Shown: positions 59,073 to 64,000 of the stretch, in pieces
Numbering within the stretch: the first letter of the stretch is position 1
Layout of the letters: each line of letters opens with the position of its first letter
Assembly: GCA_018241325.1 (NCBI GenBank)
Contig: JAFEEB010000036.1
Coordinates: 1 to 64,000, forward strand
DNA: 64,000 nucleotides
Source of the DNA: Pseudomonadota bacterium
GTDB lineage: Bacteria > Pseudomonadota > Gammaproteobacteria > Burkholderiales > Burkholderiaceae_C
Direction of reading: 5' to 3'
The notes under the pieces: generated by a model
What the model saw: the letters and a program-made list of their open reading frames with translations, nothing else
Told to the model about the DNA's origin: nothing
Database searches by the model: none
Program-made: the position numbers and the translations under genes

Positions 59073-60689
59073 ATGACCTCTTTCGAGGATAGCAGCGCCA
59101 TGGCGCTGGAAATCTCTGCGCCCGAAGCCGTCCAGGCCGAAGCCGCCCCCAACCCCTTTGCCGCCCTGGGCCTGGCGCCCGAACTGCTGGCCGCCGTGGC
59201 CGACCTGGGCTTTAGCGCGCCCACGCCCGTGCAGCAGCGCGCCATTCCGCTGGCGCTGACGCAAGGCGCTGGCAACACCAACGACCTGATGGTCAGCAGC
59301 CAGACCGGCAGCGGCAAGACCGCCGCCTTTTTGCTGCCCGTGCTGCACACGCTGCTCGCCATGCAGCGCGAGGCCGCCGCGCGCGACAAAGCCGCGTGGG
59401 ACGCCAAGGTGGCGCAGGCCCTGGCCAAGGGCGAGGCGGCCCCCAAAAAGCCGCGCCGCCACAACCCCACGGACGCGCGCCGCTTCAAGCCCGCCGTGCC
59501 CGGCGCGCTGGTGCTGTGCCCCACGCGCGAACTGGCGCAGCAGGTGGCGCGCGACGCCATCGATCTGGTCAAGCACTGCCGCAACCTGCGCATCGCCACC
59601 GTGGTGGGCGGCATGCCCTACCGCGAGCAGATCGCCCAGCTGCAAAACGCCGCACTGGTGGTGGCCACGCCCGGCCGCCTGCTGGATTTGGCCAGCAACG
59701 GCCAGATCGTGCTCGATCAGGTGCGCTTTCTGGTGGTCGATGAGGCCGACCGCATGCTGGACCTGGGCTTTGCCGACGCGCTGGCCGAAATTCATCAGCT
59801 GACGGCCCAGCGCCAGCAGACCATGATGTTCTCGGCCACCTTTGCCGCGCCCATTCAGCAATTGGCCCTGCGCGTGATGCACGACGGCGGCACGCGCGTG
59901 CAGCGCCTGCAGATCGACACGCCGCAGCAAAGCCACGCCAACATCCGCCAGGAGTTGTATTGGGCCGACAGCCCCGAGCACAAGCGGCGCCTGCTGGACT
60001 ACTGGCTGCGCGACCCCAGCATTGGGCAAGCCATCGTGTTTGCCTGCACGCAGATCGAGTGCGACGAGCTGGCCGGTGACTTGCAGCAAGCCGGCTTTGC
60101 CGCCGTGGCGCTGCACGGCGCGCTCAGCCAGTCGCTGCGCAACCGGCGCCTGCGCTCGCTGCGCGAAGGCAAGGTGCAAATCCTGGTGGCCACCGACGTG
60201 GCCGCGCGCGGCATCGACGTGCCCAGCATCACCCACGTGATCAACCACGGCCTGCCCATGAAGGCCGAGGACTACACGCACCGCATCGGCCGCACCGGCC
60301 GCGCCGGGCGCGACGGCCTGGCCGTGACGCTGGCCGAGATTCGCGACCGCCGCCGCCTGGCCGAGATCGAAGGCCACACGCGCCAGCCCTTCAACGCGCT
60401 GACGATCGACGGGCTGGAGCCCACGCGGCACTTTCCGCCCATCGCCCAGCACACACCGGGCCGCAAGGGCAGTGCGCCCCGCCGCGGCAACGGCCCGCGC
60501 CAGGGCGAGCCGCATCGCGCCGGCGCGCGTGCCGGCTTCGGGGCCAAGGCCCCGTTCAAGGCCAAATCAGGCTTTGGCGCTGAAGGCAAGGGCGCAGGCA
60601 GCTATAAAAACAGCAGCAAACCGGCGCCGCGCTCGCATGCCGGCCGCCCGGCTGCGCCGCGCGCCAAGGCCTACAGCCCGGCGCGTTGA
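59073..60689 (+). CDS. rhlE: DEAD-box RNA helicase, RhlE-like
   Basis: This ATP-dependent RNA helicase has 538 residues. The Q motif lies around FSAPTPVQQRAIP and Walker A is SSQTGSGKT near residue 76. PTRELAQQV, TPGRLLD, VDEADRMLD (the DEAD box) and FSATF follow. The second domain has HRIGRTGRAGRDG near residue 400. An insert of about 40 charged residues lies between Walker A and PTREL. The tail from about 455 is basic and Gly/Ala/Lys-rich, for RNA binding. ATG 59073 is chosen over ATG 59013. Confidence 0.9.
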   Translation: MTSFEDSSAMALEISAPEAVQAEAAPNPFAALGLAPELLAAVADLGFSAPTPVQQRAIPLALTQGAGNTNDLMVSSQTGSGKTAAFLLPVLHTLLAMQREAAARDKAAWDAKVAQALAKGEAAPKKPRRHNPTDARRFKPAVPGALVLCPTRELAQQVARDAIDLVKHCRNLRIATVVGGMPYREQIAQLQNAALVVATPGRLLDLASNGQIVLDQVRFLVVDEADRMLDLGFADALAEIHQLTAQRQQTMMFSATFAAPIQQLALRVMHDGGTRVQRLQIDTPQQSHANIRQELYWADSPEHKRRLLDYWLRDPSIGQAIVFACTQIECDELAGDLQQAGFAAVALHGALSQSLRNRRLRSLREGKVQILVATDVAARGIDVPSITHVINHGLPMKAEDYTHRIGRTGRAGRDGLAVTLAEIRDRRRLAEIEGHTRQPFNALTIDGLEPTRHFPPIAQHTPGRKGSAPRRGNGPRQGEPHRAGARAGFGAKAPFKAKSGFGAEGKGAGSYKNSSKPAPRSHAGRPAAPRAKAYSPAR

Positions 60690-60735
60690 GCGCCTTGCGG
60701 ACCGGGCGCTGCCCGGGCACGCCGATCGGGCGCCG

Positions 60736-61791
60736 TCAAGGCGCATCGGGCACCAGCACCGCCGCGCCCTGAAAGCGCCCGGCGCGCAAGTCGTCCATCG
60801 CCTGCCCGGCGGCCTGCAGCGGATAGCGCCGGGTGTGCACCCGCAGCGGTGGCAGGGTGCGCAGCGCGTCGAAGAACTCGCGCGCGTCGGCCCGCGTGAG
60901 GTTGGCCACCGACAGCAACTGGCGTTCCTGCCACAGCAGTGCGTAGGGGAAGGCCGGAATGTCGCTCATGTGGATGCCGCCGCACACCACGCGCCCACCC
61001 TTGCGCACGGCTTTCAGCGCCAGCGGCACCAGCGCGCCGACGGGAGCAAACAAGATGGCGGCGTCCAGCGGCTCGGGCGGCGCCTGAACGGAGTCGCCCA
61101 CCCAGGCGCAGCCCAGTTCGCGCGCGTGCTGCTGCGTCGCCGTGTCACCCGCGCGCGTGAAGGCATGCACGCGCCGGCCTTGCGCGACGGCCACCTGCGC
61201 AATCAGGTGGGCGGCCGCCCCAAAGCCGTACAGGCCGAGCACCCGCGCATCCGCGCCGGCCATGCGCAGCGATCGCCAGCCGATCAGGCCGGCGCACAGC
61301 AGCGGTGCGGCGCTGGCGTCGTCCAGCGCCAGGTGATCCAGCGGCACGCAGAAGTCGGCCCGCGCGACGAGGTGCGTGGCAAAGCCGCCGTCGCGCGTGC
61401 AGCCGGTGAACTCGGGCGCATCGCACAGGTTTTCCTGTCCCGCCAGGCAGTAGCGGCAGTGCCCGCAACTGCCACCCAGCCAGGGCACGCCCACGCGCTG
61501 GCCCACGTGCCAGTCGGTCACGCCCGCACCCAGCGCATCGACGGTGCCGACCACCTCGTGGCCCGGCACCACGGGCCAGCGCGCCATCGGCAGGTCGCCG
61601 TCTTGCAGGTGCAGGTCGGTGCGGCACACGGCGCAGGCGCGCACGCGCAGCCGCACCTCGCCGGCGCCCGGCTCGGGAAGGGGGCGCTGCTCGGCACGCA
61701 GCGTCTCGCGTGCGCCGCGCAGCACCATGGCAAGCGACTTTTCTTCGGCGGGGGCGGGGCTGTTCATGGCCGGTTTGGGCTTGATCCCCAT
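60736..61791 (-). CDS. Zinc-dependent alcohol dehydrogenase
   Basis: This is a medium-chain dehydrogenase/reductase, 351 residues from ATG 61791; ATG 61767 gives 343. The catalytic zinc is bound by CRTDLH and GHE (VPGHEVVG). The structural zinc lobe is CGHCRYCLAGQENLC near residue 110. The NAD(P)-binding fold has LYGFGAAAHLIAQVA near residue 190. The arrangement PWLGGSCGHCRYC plus FTGCTRDGGFATH resembles the AdhA-type group acting on short primary alcohols or aldehydes. It is a stand-alone gene between convergent rhlE and the FAD oxidase gene. Confidence 0.88.
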   Translation of the reverse strand: MGIKPKPAMNSPAPAEEKSLAMVLRGARETLRAEQRPLPEPGAGEVRLRVRACAVCRTDLHLQDGDLPMARWPVVPGHEVVGTVDALGAGVTDWHVGQRVGVPWLGGSCGHCRYCLAGQENLCDAPEFTGCTRDGGFATHLVARADFCVPLDHLALDDASAAPLLCAGLIGWRSLRMAGADARVLGLYGFGAAAHLIAQVAVAQGRRVHAFTRAGDTATQQHARELGCAWVGDSVQAPPEPLDAAILFAPVGALVPLALKAVRKGGRVVCGGIHMSDIPAFPYALLWQERQLLSVANLTRADAREFFDALRTLPPLRVHTRRYPLQAAGQAMDDLRAGRFQGAAVLVPDAP

Positions 61792-61941
61792 TGTGCGCCA
61801 GCGGCGGCCGTGTCCGTCGCTGCGGGGCCGGCGCTCATCAGCGAACGGGCAACGGACATGCAGGAGATGGCGTTCTCTTTGCGCCTGCGGCCTGCGGCCT
61901 GCGGCGTCGGGCGACTTCGGTCGTTCGTCGCCCCGCGGGGA

Positions 61942-63441
61942 TCAGGCCAGCACGCGCCCCGGATTCATGATGCCCTGTGGGTCGAGCGCGTCCTTGATGG
62001 CGTGCATCAGCCGCAGCGCCACGGGCGACTTGTAGCGCGGCAGCTCGTGCGCCTTCAGGCTGCCGATGCCGTGCTCGGCGCTGATCGAGCCGTGGTGGCG
62101 CGCCACGGTGTCGAACACCAGGGTGTTGATGCGCTTTTCTTCGTCGCGCAAAAAAGCCTTGCCATCGGCGCCCTCGGGCGCCTGCACGTTGTAGTGCAGG
62201 TTGCCGTCGCCCAGGTGGCCGAAGTTGACCAGGCGCACGCCGGCAATTTCGCGGGCCAGCAGAGCATCGGCCTCGGCGACGAAAGCCGGGATGCGCGCCG
62301 TCGGGATGCTGATGTCGTGCTTGATGTTCAGGCCCTCTTCGGCCTGCGCCAGCGGAATGCTCTCGCGGATGTGCCACAGGCCCTTGGCCTGCGCCAGGCT
62401 CTCGGCCACCACGGCGTCGCTGACGCAACCCTTGTCCAGCGCGGCTTCCAGCAAACGCTCGAAGAGGCCGCGGGCGTGGCCTTCGCCTTCGTGGTCGGAG
62501 TTCTCCAACAAAACACAGTATGGAGCCCCCACGCTCCCCGCTTCGGGTGGTTCGCTGCCCCCCGAGGGGGCCCCGCCTTGCTTGGGGCGGCCCGGCGCGG
62601 CGGCGGACGGCGCAACAAAGGGCACACGCAACTGCGGATAGTGCTTGTCCACCAGGCTGAGCGCAAACTGCCCCATCACCTCGAAGCCCGTCAGGCCCGC
62701 GCCCAGGTGCTGATGCGCCAGGCCCAGCAAGTCCACCGCGGCCTGCATCGAGGGCACGGCCGCCCAGGCCGTCAGTCGCGCGGCCGGAAGCGGATACAGC
62801 TTCATCGTCGCGGCGGTGATGATGCCCAGCGTGCCTTCGCTGCCGATGAACAGATCGCGCAGGTCGTAACCCGTGTTGTCCTTGCGCAGCCCGGTGAGGC
62901 CTTCCCAGATCTCGCCCTGCGCCGTGACCACTTCGAGGCCCAGGCACAGCTCGCGCGTGTTGCCGTAGCGCACCACGGCCGTGCCGCCGGCATTGGTGCC
63001 CAGGTTGCCGCCGATGGTGCAACTGCCCTCGGCCGCCAGACTGAGCGGAAACAGAAAGCCGGCCTGCTCCGCCGCCGCTTGCAGGTTCTGCAAGATCGCG
63101 CCGGCCTCCACCGTCATGCTCAGGTTGGCGCCGTCGATGGTGCGCACCGCGTCCATGCGGCGCAGGCTGAGCACGACCTGCGTGCCGCTGCCGTCGGGCA
63201 CCGAGCCCACCGACAGGCCCGTGTTGCCGCCCTGCGGCACGATGGACGCGCCGTGCGCCGCGCAGGCGCGCACCACGGCGGCCACCTCGGCCGTGTTGGC
63301 GGGGCGCACCACGGCCAGCGCCTTGCCGTGCTCGCGGCCGCGCCAGTCGCGTTCGTAGCTGCTCAGGTCGCCCTCGGTCAGCACGTGGGCGGCGCCCACG
63401 GCTTGGCGCAGCGTGTCGAGAAGGGGAGCGTGGGTGGTCAT
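61942..63441 (-). CDS. FAD-linked oxidase (D-2-hydroxyacid dehydrogenase-like)
   Basis: This is a 499-residue flavoprotein of the GlcD/D-lactate/D-2-hydroxyglutarate dehydrogenase family. The PCMH-type FAD domain has VPQGGNTGLSVGSVP near residue 68 and IGGNLGTNAGGTAVVRYGNT near residue 143. The C-terminal cap has the metal-site pair in VNFGHLGDGNLHYN near residue 410 and the catalytic His in HHGSISAEHGIGSLK near residue 450. Residues about 277-305 (PGRPKQGGAPSGG onwards) are a Gly/Pro-rich insert derived from intergenic-type repeat DNA at 62527-62613. ATG 63441. The substrate is not determined. Confidence 0.88.
   Translation of the reverse strand: MTTHAPLLDTLRQAVGAAHVLTEGDLSSYERDWRGREHGKALAVVRPANTAEVAAVVRACAAHGASIVPQGGNTGLSVGSVPDGSGTQVVLSLRRMDAVRTIDGANLSMTVEAGAILQNLQAAAEQAGFLFPLSLAAEGSCTIGGNLGTNAGGTAVVRYGNTRELCLGLEVVTAQGEIWEGLTGLRKDNTGYDLRDLFIGSEGTLGIITAATMKLYPLPAARLTAWAAVPSMQAAVDLLGLAHQHLGAGLTGFEVMGQFALSLVDKHYPQLRVPFVAPSAAAPGRPKQGGAPSGGSEPPEAGSVGAPYCVLLENSDHEGEGHARGLFERLLEAALDKGCVSDAVVAESLAQAKGLWHIRESIPLAQAEEGLNIKHDISIPTARIPAFVAEADALLAREIAGVRLVNFGHLGDGNLHYNVQAPEGADGKAFLRDEEKRINTLVFDTVARHHGSISAEHGIGSLKAHELPRYKSPVALRLMHAIKDALDPQGIMNPGRVLA
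62527..62613. repeat. Intergenic-type repeat translated inside the FAD oxidase gene
   Basis: CCCCACGCTCCCCGCTTCGG, then TTCGCTGCCCCCCGAGGGGG with a CCCCC-GAGGGGG hairpin, then CTTGGGGCGGCCCGGCG. Blocks of this kind are frequent between genes in Comamonadaceae, by recollection. Here it adds about 29 residues to a flavoprotein without breaking the frame. Confidence 0.6.
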
Positions 63442-63448
63442 GGCAGAT

Positions 63449-63504
63449 CGCTATCAAAAACAGAGCTTGTCGCGCTTGTCCAGCACGGGTGGGAGGTCAA
63501 AAAA
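63449..63504 (-). repeat. 60-bp AT-core dispersed repeat upstream of the FAD oxidase gene
   Basis: Read on the minus strand: TTTTTTGACCTCCCACC, the GTGCTGGACAAGCGC block, AAGCTCTGTTTTTGATAGCG. It ends 8 bp from the oxidase start codon and therefore lies in its leader. Confidence 0.65.
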
Positions 63505-63526
63505 TCGATGTCTTCTGTTGTGGCGC

Positions 63527-63690
63527 CGCCGGCCCCTCACCCCTCCCTCTCCCCGGAGGGGCGAGGGCGATCGGCCTTGTGGGTTTGAGTCCCCTCTCCT
63601 CCAATGATGCGCAGTCGATCGGCTTGGTGGGTTTTGCCCCCTCTCCCTCTGGGAGAGGGTAGGGGTGAGGGCCAGCAGCGGCGCACCGTC
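63527..63690. repeat. Two facing CCCTCTCC palindromic repeats
   Basis: GCCCCTCACCCCTCCCTCTC at the left and GAGAGGGTAGGGGTGAGGGC at the right face each other. A CCCTCTCCTCC block and GATCGGCTTGGTGGGTTT-like direct repeats (63569 and 63619) lie between. The same element is found inside nnr at 21791. No gene is seen in 63442-63699. Confidence 0.7.
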
Positions 63691-63699
63691 CACCAGCGC

Positions 63700-64000
63700 T
63701 CATGAGCCCACCGACGCCCGCGCTTGCCGCAGCCGCAGCCGCACGTGCGCCGTGCACGCCACGAACAGCGTCAGCACCAGCACGATCTCGGCGGCGGCCA
63801 GCCACGATGCGGGCGCGCGTTCGGTGCTGGCGCGCACCACGCCTTCGATGAAGTACAGCCACACCAACAGCGTCAGCCAGCGGTAGGTGTGCATGCGAAA
63901 GCGCAGCAGGCCGGGCAGGGCCGCGGCCAGCGGCAGCACCTTCAGCGCCCACCAACTGCCGCCCGGGCGCAGCGGGGCCAGCCACAGCTCCCAGGCCAGG
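63700..64000 (-). CDS. DUF2069-type membrane protein (5' end outside window)
   Basis: The 3' part of a small membrane protein continues to the window edge in an open frame. The visible sequence includes LAWELWLAPLRPGGSWWALK, then TYRWLTLLVWLYFIEGVVRA, which matches the DUF2069 pattern with WLAPLRPGG and YFIEGVVRA motifs. Two hydrophobic helices are visible and the C-terminus is basic. About 99 residues are present. The function of the family is unknown. Confidence 0.75.
   Translation of the reverse strand, partial: LAWELWLAPLRPGGSWWALKVLPLAAALPGLLRFRMHTYRWLTLLVWLYFIEGVVRASTERAPASWLAAAEIVLVLTLFVACTAHVRLRLRQARASVGS

Overview
The window is a GC-rich, densely coded chromosome segment from a beta-proteobacterium, most likely a member of the Comamonadaceae (Burkholderiales). 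The evidence is the gene order pyrH-frr-uppS-cdsA-dxr-rseP-bamA-skp-lpxD-fabZ-lpxA-lpxB-rnhB, a Tct-type tripartite tricarboxylate transporter with its own two-component system, a phasin-like protein, a UbiM-type quinone hydroxylase, and several short dispersed repeat families of the kind common in that family. The genus cannot be fixed from sequence reading alone.

Layout. 1-3.1 kb: end of rnr and a UbiH-family hydroxylase. 3.1-8.5 kb (minus strand): tctDE-tctCBA, a two-component system and citrate-type TTT transporter. 8.6-11.4 kb (plus strand, divergent from tctD): an isocitrate-lyase/PEP-mutase family lyase, a PrpF-family isomerase and an SDR dehydrogenase, probably the catabolic partners of the transporter. 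11.5-20.8 kb is an accessory region on the minus strand. It holds a phasin-like protein, a secreted cupin, a 96-residue peptide with a Cys-rich tail that resembles a RiPP precursor, a YdeP-type molybdopterin oxidoreductase, a pilin-like protein, small membrane proteins, a cluster of four attC-like sites with small ORFs and no integrase (a CALIN), and a MntA/HepT toxin-antitoxin operon. 20.8-24.1 kb: the NAD(P)HX repair enzyme, a triple REP block and a D-amino acid dehydrogenase.

24.3-42 kb (plus strand) is the core translation and envelope block: rpsB-tsf-pyrH-frr, then undecaprenyl diphosphate, phospholipid and isoprenoid synthesis, RseP, BamA, Skp, and lipid A synthesis with an alpha/beta hydrolase inserted between lpxA and lpxB, then rnhB and a SpoU methyltransferase. 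40.9-52.9 kb: carA-orf-carB, greA with a leader attenuator, a DUF4149 protein with a Kdo hydroxylase, a glycosyltransferase, divergent yhbY and rlmE, ftsH behind a sigma-32-type promoter, and folP. 53-64 kb: a DUF3455 lipoprotein, a dienoyl-CoA isomerase-like crotonase, a serine hydrolase, dinB, fumarylacetoacetase, an RhlE-like helicase with a roughly 295-nt leader, a zinc alcohol dehydrogenase, an FAD-linked oxidase and a truncated DUF2069 protein.

Three signals stand out: the orphan Cys-rich peptide at 12816-13106, the attC cluster at 17391-18737, and several dispersed repeat families. One repeat family lies in frame inside five coding genes. Another starts at the stop codon of the gene it follows in all six copies seen.
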